DNA of 32,269 nt from a bacterium (GCA_021806615.1 JAJZRB010000009.1:1-32269); one strand, 5' to 3'; numbered from the stretch's first letter, positions 9,030 through 19,374 are shown. The notes: generated by a model not told the origin, from the sequence alone. Numbers and translations: made by a program.

Positions 9030-9341
9030 ATGACCGGATACCCTTTCGACTGGGCAGTAAACGCCTTCATAGATTTCTGCGGAAAATTCTTCGATTCGAT
9101 GATGGCTTTCATATTTTCTTTCCTGCCAGACAATTCCACTTTTGCCAGCTGGCTAAATTTCGACGTGCAGAAGATAGACTATGCCACCAAGCGCATCGCC
9201 GACACGATAAGCTATTTCAACATTGTCTTTCCCTTCGACACCTTATTCCTCATCATCTCGTTCATGCTCGTCTTTGAAGTCATGCTGCTGTTCCTGAAGC
9301 TCTGCATCCTTATAATCGGCTTCCTGCGCGGCGGCCACTAA
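9030..9341 (+). CDS. pVI-like minor coat/membrane protein
   Basis: 103 aa, hydrophobic; position between pIII-like and Zot. Confidence 0.65.
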   Translation: MTGYPFDWAVNAFIDFCGKFFDSMMAFIFSFLPDNSTFASWLNFDVQKIDYATKRIADTISYFNIVFPFDTLFLIISFMLVFEVMLLFLKLCILIIGFLRGGH

Positions 9342-9346
9342 CCAAT

Positions 9347-10015
9347 ATGATCAATATCGTAGTCGGCAAGCCCGGCGCCGGCAAAACTTATTATCTCGTC
9401 CGGAAGGCCAGGAAATTCCTGCGCCAGGGACGCGATGTCTATTCTAATTTCTATATTAATTTCGACGCTTATGACAAAGAAACAAGAAATTCGCCTGGCG
9501 ACCGCCTGCTTGCTTTTCTTCTGCGCTTTCGTTATTTCCGCCTTCTTCATGCTCAATATCTATCTAAGAAAGATAAAAGAAGCGGCCGGCTGTATTTCTG
9601 GAACGAACTCGACGAGCTGCTCGACATCCGGGGCGGCGAAATACTGATTGACGAGTGCCAGATCTATTTCAATTCCCGCGCCTGGAAGCGCCTGCCCTTC
9701 CGCCTGCAGTATAAGTTCCAACAGCACCGAAAGCATATACGTAAGAACGCAGACGGAACGCATATGGCCCTTAATATCTGGGGCGCGGTCCAGAACGTCA
9801 AGCGGATAGATACTATCGTCCGCGAACTTGTCAACAACATCTATTCCCTGAAGAAGATCGGGCCGCTGTTCATCTCCCGCTTATATGACATCGAGGATAT
9901 AGACAAGGAACGGCGCAAATCTTACCGGACGAGCCTGTTTCTGTTCAATAAGAAGCTTGCCGCCTGCTACAACACCTTCCAAGAGATACAGGGATTCAGA
10001 GAAAAGATTCAATAG
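9347..10015 (+). CDS. Zot/pI-like phage assembly ATPase
   Basis: Walker A GKPGAGKTYYL, Walker B EILIDECQIYF, 'QHRKHIRKNADGTHMALNIWGAVQNVKRIDTIVRELVNNIY' typical of the Zot domain. Confidence 0.92.
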   Translation: MINIVVGKPGAGKTYYLVRKARKFLRQGRDVYSNFYINFDAYDKETRNSPGDRLLAFLLRFRYFRLLHAQYLSKKDKRSGRLYFWNELDELLDIRGGEILIDECQIYFNSRAWKRLPFRLQYKFQQHRKHIRKNADGTHMALNIWGAVQNVKRIDTIVRELVNNIYSLKKIGPLFISRLYDIEDIDKERRKSYRTSLFLFNKKLAACYNTFQEIQGFREKIQ

Positions 10016-10031
10016 ATATGCGATTCTTTCG

Positions 10032-10094
10032 CCGGCCGCCTTTTTTCTTTTTTCGGCGAGCCCTGCTGCGAGCCGAAAAAGAAAAAGCGGCCGG
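10032..10094. promoter_or_regulatory. long GC-rich hairpin: packaging signal or bidirectional terminator candidate
   Basis: ccggccgccttttttcttttttcggcgag / cgagccgaaaaagaaaaagcggccgg, 8-nt loop. Confidence 0.8.
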
Positions 10095-10114
10095 TAAAAA
10101 GCCTACTAATTAAC

Positions 10115-10372
10115 TTGATTATATGCACACTTAAGAACATGCCTATGTTTTACACTCCGAAACAGATATTCAAAGACCACGCCTACCATTGCTGGCTGAA
10201 GAAACGGATCAGCCAGCTGGAGGCTGCGATAGATGAGAATAAACCATGCGACAGCACCAGCGATATGGAATTACTGAAAAGAAAACTGGCTTCATACAAA
10301 AAAGTTGAAGCCGATCTGGCTAAACAATATGGAATACAAGACGAAGTGGATAGTAACCGGAAACGAAGTTGA
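10115..10372 (+). CDS. hypothetical protein upstream of and overlapping Rep
   Basis: 85-aa ORF in the operon; a later ATG (MPMFYTPKQ) may be the true start. Confidence 0.5.
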   Translation: MIICTLKNMPMFYTPKQIFKDHAYHCWLKKRISQLEAAIDENKPCDSTSDMELLKRKLASYKKVEADLAKQYGIQDEVDSNRKRS

Positions 10373-11021
10373 AGTCTATAAAAATTCCGTCGGAATCAAA
10401 ATCGGAAAACGCAAGCGCAAGAAAAGAAAACCAATCAAAAAAATAACTGACGACGCTTCTAAAAAATTAAAGGAATTCGCCGTCTATCGTTCGCGCCGGG
10501 CCATAAAGTGGCGGATAAATTCCAATCCGGACATGACAAAATTTCTCACCTTAACTTTTGCCGAAAACCTTACAGACTTGAAGAGCTGCAATGAAAAATT
10601 CAAAGCTTTTATCAGAAAACTGAAAAAAATTAAAACCGACTTAAAATATCTAGTTATTCCGGAATTCCAAAAGCGCGGCGCCGTCCATTACCATGCTCTG
10701 CTCAACCTGGACTACATCGACCAGAAACAGCTGGCCGATCTGTGGGGACACGGATTCATCAAGATTAAAAACATCAAGGACGGAATAAACATCGGGCTAT
10801 ACGTCTCAAAATATATCGGCAAAGACCTGGAAGATGAAAGATATTTCCATAATAAAAAACACTTCTGTTCGCGAAATCTTAGCAAGCCGCAGATTTTCTA
10901 TTCTGCGCAGGAAATTGACAACTTTTTACGGCTTAATTCTTCTTCTCTAGCCTATGAAAAAACCTTTAAAAGCTACTATGGGCTGATCAAATATCAGCTT
11001 TATAAAATAGGCAATTTATGA
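10329..11021 (+). CDS. rolling-circle replication initiator (HUH endonuclease, gII-like)
   Basis: FLTLTF motif 1, GAVHYHALL (HUH), YVSKYIGKD tyrosine motif; start taken at internal MEYKTKW. Confidence 0.9.
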   Translation: MEYKTKWIVTGNEVEVYKNSVGIKIGKRKRKKRKPIKKITDDASKKLKEFAVYRSRRAIKWRINSNPDMTKFLTLTFAENLTDLKSCNEKFKAFIRKLKKIKTDLKYLVIPEFQKRGAVHYHALLNLDYIDQKQLADLWGHGFIKIKNIKDGINIGLYVSKYIGKDLEDERYFHNKKHFCSRNLSKPQIFYSAQEIDNFLRLNSSSLAYEKTFKSYYGLIKYQLYKIGNL

Positions 11022-11040
11022 TAGGGTAATATGGTGTCCA

Positions 11041-11058
11041 GCATAGACCATTCTATGC
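11041..11058. promoter_or_regulatory. 6-bp perfect hairpin between rep and xis
   Basis: gcatag-accatt-ctatgc. Confidence 0.4.
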
Positions 11059-11083
11059 CCCTATATCGCCCTTTAACAACTAA

Positions 11084-11293
11084 ATGAACTCTGGTTCAAA
11101 CGCAGACAATTTAATAACGCCGAAAGAGCTATCTGAATTGTTCAAGATATCTCTGGCTTCAATATACAGGCTGGTGGACAAGCGGGCGCTGCCGTTCTAC
11201 AAGATAGGCGGCAACCTGAGATTCTCCAAAAATGATATTGAGAGATACTTAAAATGCGTCTGCATTGAGCCAATGACGAAGAATAAGCTATGA
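11084..11293 (+). CDS. excisionase-family helix-turn-helix DNA-binding protein
   Basis: TPKELSELFKISLASIYRLVDKRALPFYKIGGNLRFSKNDIERYLK. Confidence 0.9.
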   Translation: MNSGSNADNLITPKELSELFKISLASIYRLVDKRALPFYKIGGNLRFSKNDIERYLKCVCIEPMTKNKL

Positions 11294-12396
11294 GCATATT
11301 TAAGCGAGGAAATAAATATTGGGTCGGTTTCCGCTTCAATCGGCAAAGATACCGCTACCCCAGCCCGGATAATACCCTAGCCGGATCTAAAGTCTATGAG
11401 TCTTTGCTGAGACAAAAACTGGCGCGCGGCGAGCCGATAGTGGAAGAAGCGCCCAAAATACCGACCTTTTCCGAATTCAGCCGGAAGTGGTTCGATATCT
11501 ACGCCAAGAACAATAACAAACCGTCGGAAATCGCTAACAAAGAAGGCGCCCTAAGGGTCCACTTGATTCCCTTCTTTGGCAAAAAGGCAATAGACAAAAT
11601 ATCCAATCTGGATATAGAAAACTATAAAGCCAAAGAGATCTCCACGGGATTATCAAATAAGACAATCAACAACTTTCTGATAATCTTGAACAAATGCCTT
11701 GGCACCGCCGAAGAGTGGGGCGTGTTAAACAGAAAACCGAAGGTAAGACCTCTCCGGGTCCAGCCGCAGAAATTCGACTTCCTGACCGAAGAAGAAGCCG
11801 CTGCTCTGCTGCAGAACTCTGAAGGATGGTTAAAAGAAATGATCTTGATCGGACTCAAGACAGGAATGCGGTTCGGCGAGATAATCGCCCTCGACTGGGA
11901 AGATCTAGATTTCTCGACCAGGAACATCAACGTCAGGCATGGAATAGCCAGAGGGATAAAAGGAAGCACAAAGAGCAACAAGATAAGAACTATCCCGATG
12001 GCCGGCGAAATCGCCGAACTGATGATGAAAAGATATAAATCTAAAGGATTAGTCTTCCCGCCCAACCATGATAATTACCTGACTCATAATCTCTGCCACA
12101 AGGAACTCAAGAGAGCCTGCAAGCGCGCCGGCCTGCGAGCGATAGGCTGGCATACTCTAAGGCACAGCTTCGCTTCACATCTTGTGCAGCACGGAGTTTC
12201 AATGAAAGCTGTCCAGGAATTGCTTGGCCATTCCAATGTCATGACAACGATGCGCTACTCCCACTTAACCGCATCCTCTCTGATCGAGGCGATAAGAACA
12301 TTGGAACCGGGCAAACAAGGACAATCAATCGACCTTGGCCACAATTTGGCCACAATGCCTGTTGAGACAGTTAAAAACCGCTTTATTTCTGCCTAA
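11290..12396 (+). CDS. tyrosine recombinase/integrase
   Basis: 'GLKTGMRFGEIIALDWEDL', 'HTLRHSFASHLVQHGVSMKAVQELLGHSNVMTTMRYSHL'. Confidence 0.97.
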   Translation: MSIFKRGNKYWVGFRFNRQRYRYPSPDNTLAGSKVYESLLRQKLARGEPIVEEAPKIPTFSEFSRKWFDIYAKNNNKPSEIANKEGALRVHLIPFFGKKAIDKISNLDIENYKAKEISTGLSNKTINNFLIILNKCLGTAEEWGVLNRKPKVRPLRVQPQKFDFLTEEEAAALLQNSEGWLKEMILIGLKTGMRFGEIIALDWEDLDFSTRNINVRHGIARGIKGSTKSNKIRTIPMAGEIAELMMKRYKSKGLVFPPNHDNYLTHNLCHKELKRACKRAGLRAIGWHTLRHSFASHLVQHGVSMKAVQELLGHSNVMTTMRYSHLTASSLIEAIRTLEPGKQGQSIDLGHNLATMPVETVKNRFISA

Positions 12397-12428
12397 AATT
12401 TATCTTATTTTTCTTTTATTTTAAACAA

Positions 12429-12452
12429 AAAACCGCCTCTAGGGCGATTTTT
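12429..12452. terminator. weak bidirectional intrinsic terminator
   Basis: cgcc-tctag-ggcg flanked by A-run and T-run. Confidence 0.5.
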
Positions 12453-12460
12453 CTAAACTG

Positions 12461-12728
12461 AGCCGTTGACCGGGATTGAACCGGTGACCTTCTCCTTCTT
12501 CTCCACCTCTATTTATAAAACGCTTATTAGAGGAATAGACTGTATATCAGACATATCTCTTACGAGACTTAGCCTCCCTTGTCAGTCGTTCGGGCGCTTG
12601 GCGCCACGGTCTTGACCCTGCGTGGGCTTTTAACCGTAATTCGGGCTTCCATGAAAAATTTCTTAATCAAGGGGCAAACCTCCTTCGAGGCTACCATGGA
12701 GATGCTCTACCAGCTGAGCTACAACGGC
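12461..12728 (-). tRNA. tRNA-Thr(GGU), interrupted by an intron
   Basis: Exons join to GCCGTTG TA GCTC AGCTGGTA GAGC A TCTCC ATGGTAA GGAGA AGGTC ACCGG TTCAATC CCGGT CAACGGC T, with all stems paired. Confidence 0.92.
12498..12692 (-). other. group I self-splicing intron (195 nt) in the tRNA-Thr anticodon loop
   Basis: P1 with U.G at the splice site (GGU|AGCCUC-GAAG-GAGGUUUGCC), P3 CCCUUG/CAAGGG, P4 ACGGU/ACCGU, P5 GCCC/GGGU, P6 GGCG/CGCC, P7 GACUG/CAGUC, P8, P9 CCUCUA/UAGAGG, terminal G. Confidence 0.8.
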
Positions 12729-12837
12729 AAATATATTAAATTATCAACCAACTTCTTACGCCCTACGGTGCCCTGTTCCCGCATGGAACAGGTGTTATTA
12801 TTAAAAAAAAGATAAATATTAGCTCAGAATCATAGTT

Positions 12838-12855
12838 ATAAACAGACATGTTTAT
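12838..12855. repeat. 7-bp perfect inverted repeat next to the orphan tRNA half
   Basis: ataaaca-gaca-tgtttat. Confidence 0.6.
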
Positions 12856-12892
12856 TACCATGGAGATGCTCTACCAGCTGAGCTACAACGGC
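12855..12892 (-). pseudogene. orphan 5' half of tRNA-Thr(GGU)
   Basis: 36 nt identical to the tRNA-Thr 5' exon plus AA of the anticodon loop; no 3' half follows. Confidence 0.85.
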
Positions 12893-12938
12893 ACGTCATC
12901 AGGATCATGCTTCTCCGCTCAGGATTTTTTCTGACCCC

Positions 12939-13745
12939 TTATAAATTTTCTATCTTTTCCGCCCATTCTCCTAATTTCTGATTTTCCGGATTGACGGCGG
13001 CTAATTTAGCGAGAGAGCTTTCGGCTAACTCTTTATCTTTCCTCATTATACTTAAATCCAGAATTAAATCAAGATAGCGCGGGCTATTCGGCTCCAGTTC
13101 CAGGGCCTCCCGGATGTTTTCCAGGGCGGCATCGATATCGCCCGCCTCTTTTTCCATTTCGGAGATGGAAAAATAAATTTCCTGCGGCGTCGTCTCGCCG
13201 AGAGCCTCGTCCCCCTCGCCGGATTGCCGGGATAATTTCAGGGCGTAAGCGTAAGTCTCGCGCGTTTCCGGCCATTTCTTCTCACTAGCATATAAATTCC
13301 CTAATCGGAAAAAAGCGTCTAGATTCTTCGGATCCAGACTGATTATTTCTACTAATTTTTCTTCGGCCTCCTTTTCGTCCTCCATTTTCAGGGCATCTTC
13401 AGCGGCGACGGATAATTCCCTGATCTTCTTCTGCTTCTCCAGCCAGGGAATTTTCAGGCTGGCCGTGTAATTGGATCTTATTTTTTTCAATTGGGTCTGC
13501 CGTTCTTTCAAGAAGGCCGAAAAGCTCCTGACAATAGACAGCCAGATACGCCCTAAAAAACCGCTGACTACGGCCAGATCCCTTTCTACCCGATTCTGGA
13601 TTATCCGTTCTTTGAATTTAGCTTCTTTCTCGCCCGACATGCTAGTCACGTTCAGGATAGCCAAAGCCGGGAATTTCTTGACTACGATAGAAAGGATTAT
13701 GATGATGGCGATGATGATGAGTATCCAAGAAATTACTACGAACAT
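12939..13745 (-). CDS. TPR-repeat protein with N-terminal TM anchor
   Basis: N-terminal hydrophobic helix; TPR-like repeats LDPKNLDAFFRLGNLYASEKKWPETRETYAYAL etc. Confidence 0.8.
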   Translation of the reverse strand: MFVVISWILIIIAIIIILSIVVKKFPALAILNVTSMSGEKEAKFKERIIQNRVERDLAVVSGFLGRIWLSIVRSFSAFLKERQTQLKKIRSNYTASLKIPWLEKQKKIRELSVAAEDALKMEDEKEAEEKLVEIISLDPKNLDAFFRLGNLYASEKKWPETRETYAYALKLSRQSGEGDEALGETTPQEIYFSISEMEKEAGDIDAALENIREALELEPNSPRYLDLILDLSIMRKDKELAESSLAKLAAVNPENQKLGEWAEKIENL

Positions 13746-14473
13746 ATAATTTTAAAATCTGTTAATTTAAGGGAGGCGCCGCCGACCAAGAAGCCGCCAA
13801 TAACTGGCTGGGCTGAAAAATCCGCCGCATTGCCGGGGAATACGCTGCCGCCATACAGGACGCGCGGCTTTTTCTCCAGCAAATTAGCGGCTTTAGACTG
13901 GATGAAGCCGAGCATATCAGACGCGCTTATGGCGTCTATAGGCTTGGCGTCCTTATTCGTGCTTATCGCCCAAACCGGCTCATAAGCGATAACCAGATCA
14001 GAGGCTCGCTTTATCTTGACTCCTTTCAAGGCGTGGCGCAATTCTTCAGCGAGGTACGGCCTGGCTTCGCCGCTTTCTCTCTCTGCTATTTTTTCGCCGA
14101 CGCATAGGACCGGCGTCAGCCCGGCCGCCAAAGCGGCCTTGATTTTCGCATTGATTATAGCGGAGTTCTCATGGAGGTGCTCTCGCCTTTCGCTATGCCC
14201 TAAGATGACATATTTGACGCCTAAGGCTTTCAAGTCGGCCGGAGAAACTTCGCCAGTATAGGCTCCGCGGGCACTCGCCGCGCTATCCTGAGCGCCCAGA
14301 AGTAGCCCGGATTTCTTTAAGATGGCGGAAACCGCCGGCAAGCTCAAGTAGTCGGGGCAAAGCACTATTTCATTCTTCAGGCCAGCCAACTGTTTAGTAT
14401 AAAGACGGGCCAAATCAAGGCTGGCTCTATAGCCTAATTGCATTTTCCAATTAGCGATAATCAATTTTTTCAT
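13736..14473 (-). CDS. tpiA: triosephosphate isomerase
   Basis: IIANWKMQ, GHSERREH, AYEPVWAIS, LYGGSV. Confidence 0.95.
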   Translation of the reverse strand: MKKLIIANWKMQLGYRASLDLARLYTKQLAGLKNEIVLCPDYLSLPAVSAILKKSGLLLGAQDSAASARGAYTGEVSPADLKALGVKYVILGHSERREHLHENSAIINAKIKAALAAGLTPVLCVGEKIAERESGEARPYLAEELRHALKGVKIKRASDLVIAYEPVWAISTNKDAKPIDAISASDMLGFIQSKAANLLEKKPRVLYGGSVFPGNAADFSAQPVIGGFLVGGASLKLTDFKIICS

Positions 14474-14500
14474 AAATAATAATCTCAATATTTCCGCTTC

Positions 14501-15436
14501 TTATAAATCCTGGGCGATCCTAGATTTTGCCCAGGCGATAGTCCTTTTTATTCCTTCTTCCAGGTTGACTGCCGCTTCCCAATCAAGGACGTTCTTAGCT
14601 CTCTGGCAATTCAAGCAGCTGCGCCGCTGTTCCCCTTCCTTGGCTGGCGCTTCTTTGACTATGATAGGCTGCCCTAAGGCTTTTTCAATATCGCGGCGGA
14701 TATCCAGGAGACTCGTTTCCGACCCTAAACCGATATTTATTTCGCCGCGGCATTCGATGTCCTTGGACAGGGACAAAGCGCGGACAACGTCATCGACATA
14801 AACGAAGTCGCGCGTCTGCCGGCCGTCGCCGTACTGGACGCTAGCCGATCCTTTGACGGCATTATCAATAAAGATGGCAATAACGCCAGCTTCTCCGCCC
14901 TTGAACTGGCGCGGACCATAGACGTTCGCGAAGCGCAGTATAGTATAGTCAAGGCCATAGACCTGATAATAGCAATTCAGGTACTTTTCAAAAGTCAGCT
15001 TATGGATGCCATAGAAAGATACGGGGTAAGGCGGGAAAGACTCGGTAGTCGGTATCTCTTCGGCATCGCCGTAAATCGCGCCGCCGGTTGAAGAAAAAAT
15101 AATTTTCTTGACGCCGTGGCGGCGGCAATTCTCCAGGATATTCAAGCCGCCTAGGACGTTGATCCGATTATCGCGTACCGGGTCGGCCATGGACTTAGGC
15201 ACTTCAATCTGGGCAGCCAGATGATAGACGGATTCCGGCTTTTCCGACTTGAAAATCTCCTCTATTTCCGACGAACCGATATCGGCTCGATAAAATTTAG
15301 CGGCCGGATTTACGTAATCCTCCCGGCCGGAAGACAGGTCGTCAATGACTGCGACTCGGTGGCCTTCGGCTATTAACTTATCAACCAGCGTAGAGCCGAT
15401 AAAGCCGGCGCCGCCAGTAACTAATATTTTAGACAT
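14501..15436 (-). CDS. NAD-dependent epimerase/dehydratase (UDP-glucose 4-epimerase-like)
   Basis: VTGGAGFIGSTLVDKL, YGIHK (YxxxK), SDR signature. Confidence 0.93.
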   Translation of the reverse strand: MSKILVTGGAGFIGSTLVDKLIAEGHRVAVIDDLSSGREDYVNPAAKFYRADIGSSEIEEIFKSEKPESVYHLAAQIEVPKSMADPVRDNRINVLGGLNILENCRRHGVKKIIFSSTGGAIYGDAEEIPTTESFPPYPVSFYGIHKLTFEKYLNCYYQVYGLDYTILRFANVYGPRQFKGGEAGVIAIFIDNAVKGSASVQYGDGRQTRDFVYVDDVVRALSLSKDIECRGEINIGLGSETSLLDIRRDIEKALGQPIIVKEAPAKEGEQRRSCLNCQRAKNVLDWEAAVNLEEGIKRTIAWAKSRIAQDL

Positions 15437-15531
15437 ATATATATTATAACATAAGCCATCAAGAATAAAAAAGCGATTTTGATTTACTTTAACGGGCCGA
15501 TATTATACAATTAAAAATATAAGCCTAACAT

Positions 15532-16704
15532 ATGAGAATCGAAAGCATCTTTATCGGCGGCTGGTACCAGAGGACGACGCTCCACCTGTCGGAAATCTAC
15601 GATTTCTTGCAGAAGGCCGATTCGCCCCTGGCTTTGGACAAAAACCGGATGAAAAATCTGCGGGATCGCCTGAAACCGCAAAAAGTGGAAATGCGTATCC
15701 GGGAATTTGAATATATTTATTTGAAAACCGCTGGCGGCATTGAAACCAGGATCTTTGAAGACGGGCTGATCGTCCTGAACAAGCCGGTCAAAGACATAAA
15801 ACAGGATATCAAGATTATCACCGCTTTCCATGAGCAGGATCTGTCGCCGGCGCTCAACTACCTATTCAGTTTAGGCGCTCCCGTACCTAAGGAGCTAGCC
15901 AAGATCGCCACCGTCTACCCTTACTTTATCTTATTGCACCGAGCGCGTCCGGAAGAAATCAATAAGCTTCTCAAAGAATTAGGGCAAAAAAAATATTTTG
16001 AAATCAAGAAGAAGGAATTTGAGATCTACCGCGGAGATAAGATCTATCTGATTAATAATTTGAAAGAAACGCCGGAAATCATTACCCGCCTGATCAATGA
16101 GCAAATTTTCGTCCGGGAATTTAAGATCCAGTTACACCGTTACCTTAATCTCCATCGCATCATCTGGGAAAAGATCGCCGCCATCAAAGAACGGGGAGAG
16201 ATCACGGGCCAAGAAGCCGGGCCGCTCAAGACGCAGATAGAAAGCTACAATAAGACGATCAACCTGATTGACAGCCGGATAAACCAGATGAATAACTATC
16301 TAGGAACGCGGGAAAAGGTGGTAAAAAATAACCCGAAACTGAAAAAGATAATTTCCGTCCTACAATTCAAATATGAGACCCTCAATGATACGCTCGATTA
16401 CGTCAAGGAAATCTGGGTGATGACCAAAAATTACGTGGACAGCTCGCTTAATCTCTTCACGGCTATACAGGCCAAGAGCACGGAAGCCTCCATAAAGAAC
16501 TTAACAATCATCACGGTTACGGGCGTGGCCGCTACTTTCCTGAAGTTATTCAGCGGCGACCTGCCGAAATTCACGACTCAAGGCCTATTTTATTTCCTGA
16601 TTTTAGTGGCAGCGGGCTATTCGGCCGACACGATAATCAGGCTGGTTTCCAAGCGTAAGAAATACAAAATCAAAGAGGCCGCCATAAACAAAGATATAGA
16701 TTAG
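15532..16704 (+). CDS. CorA-like topology membrane protein (coiled coil + 2 C-terminal TMs), function unknown
   Basis: long helical region then 'TIITVTGVAATFLKLF' and 'GLFYFLILVAAGYSADTIIRL'; no GMN motif. Confidence 0.5.
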   Translation: MRIESIFIGGWYQRTTLHLSEIYDFLQKADSPLALDKNRMKNLRDRLKPQKVEMRIREFEYIYLKTAGGIETRIFEDGLIVLNKPVKDIKQDIKIITAFHEQDLSPALNYLFSLGAPVPKELAKIATVYPYFILLHRARPEEINKLLKELGQKKYFEIKKKEFEIYRGDKIYLINNLKETPEIITRLINEQIFVREFKIQLHRYLNLHRIIWEKIAAIKERGEITGQEAGPLKTQIESYNKTINLIDSRINQMNNYLGTREKVVKNNPKLKKIISVLQFKYETLNDTLDYVKEIWVMTKNYVDSSLNLFTAIQAKSTEASIKNLTIITVTGVAATFLKLFSGDLPKFTTQGLFYFLILVAAGYSADTIIRLVSKRKKYKIKEAAINKDID

Positions 16705-16808
16705 TAATTAGGCTAAATTTAAATAAAATATTATCATAAATTAAAGTTGCCAAAACTTATTTTTTTTGCTAAGATAATACTAGATAACAAGCTTAAAAAT
16801 CAGATAAA

Positions 16809-16835
16809 AAATACCCCTATAATCGGGAATTTTTT
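16809..16835. terminator. possible intrinsic terminator or 5' leader hairpin upstream of gyrB
   Basis: aaatacccctataatcgggaatttttt. Confidence 0.35.
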
Positions 16836-16857
16836 GTTGTTAGGAGCATAAATACAT

Positions 16858-18918
<2,061 letters not shown>

Positions 18919-18933
18919 GAACCCTAAGCGGGA

Positions 18934-19374
18934 ATGATATTTATGTATATTTATCTTCTTTGCCCGATAATCGCCTTTACTCTGGCCCAGGGCACGAAAG
19001 TATTCATCCATTCTTTGAGCCATAAAGTGACTTGGCACGATGTTTTCGCCTACTCGGACATGCCTTCCGGCCATACCGCGGTCGTCACGGCGCTCGTGGT
19101 CATCCTAGGCCTGAACCTCGGGATAAGCTCGCCTGTTTTCGCGGTCGCTTTCGTTTTCGCGACTATCGTCATCGTAGACGCCATCGGCCTGCGGAACTAT
19201 CTCGGACAACATGGAAAAACCTTGAACATCTTAGTCAAAGACCTGAAGGAGGATGAATTCTTGGACCGCAGCTATCCGCGCTTATTGGAGCATATCGGCC
19301 ACACCCCTTTCCAAGTCATCATCGGCGCGCTCGTCGGCATAGCGACCAGTCTTATGGGCTATTGGCTGTTCTAA
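18934..19374 (+). CDS. divergent PAP2 family (DUF212/YuiD-like) protein
   Basis: SDMPSGHTAVVTAL, DAIGLRNYLGQHGKTLN, LLEHIGHTPFQVIIGALVGI. Confidence 0.9.
   Translation: MIFMYIYLLCPIIAFTLAQGTKVFIHSLSHKVTWHDVFAYSDMPSGHTAVVTALVVILGLNLGISSPVFAVAFVFATIVIVDAIGLRNYLGQHGKTLNILVKDLKEDEFLDRSYPRLLEHIGHTPFQVIIGALVGIATSLMGYWLF

Larger units (their letters stand above)
5891..12396 (+). mobile_element. integrated filamentous phage (inovirus-like prophage); exact ends not determined
   Basis: collinear ssb-small TMs-coat-adhesin-VI-Zot-Rep-Xis-Int, all on + strand. Confidence 0.88.

Noticed and set aside
12579-12815. 78-aa + strand ORF over the tRNA/intron region
   Set aside because: It reads through the antisense of the tRNA 5' exon and intron; not protein-coding
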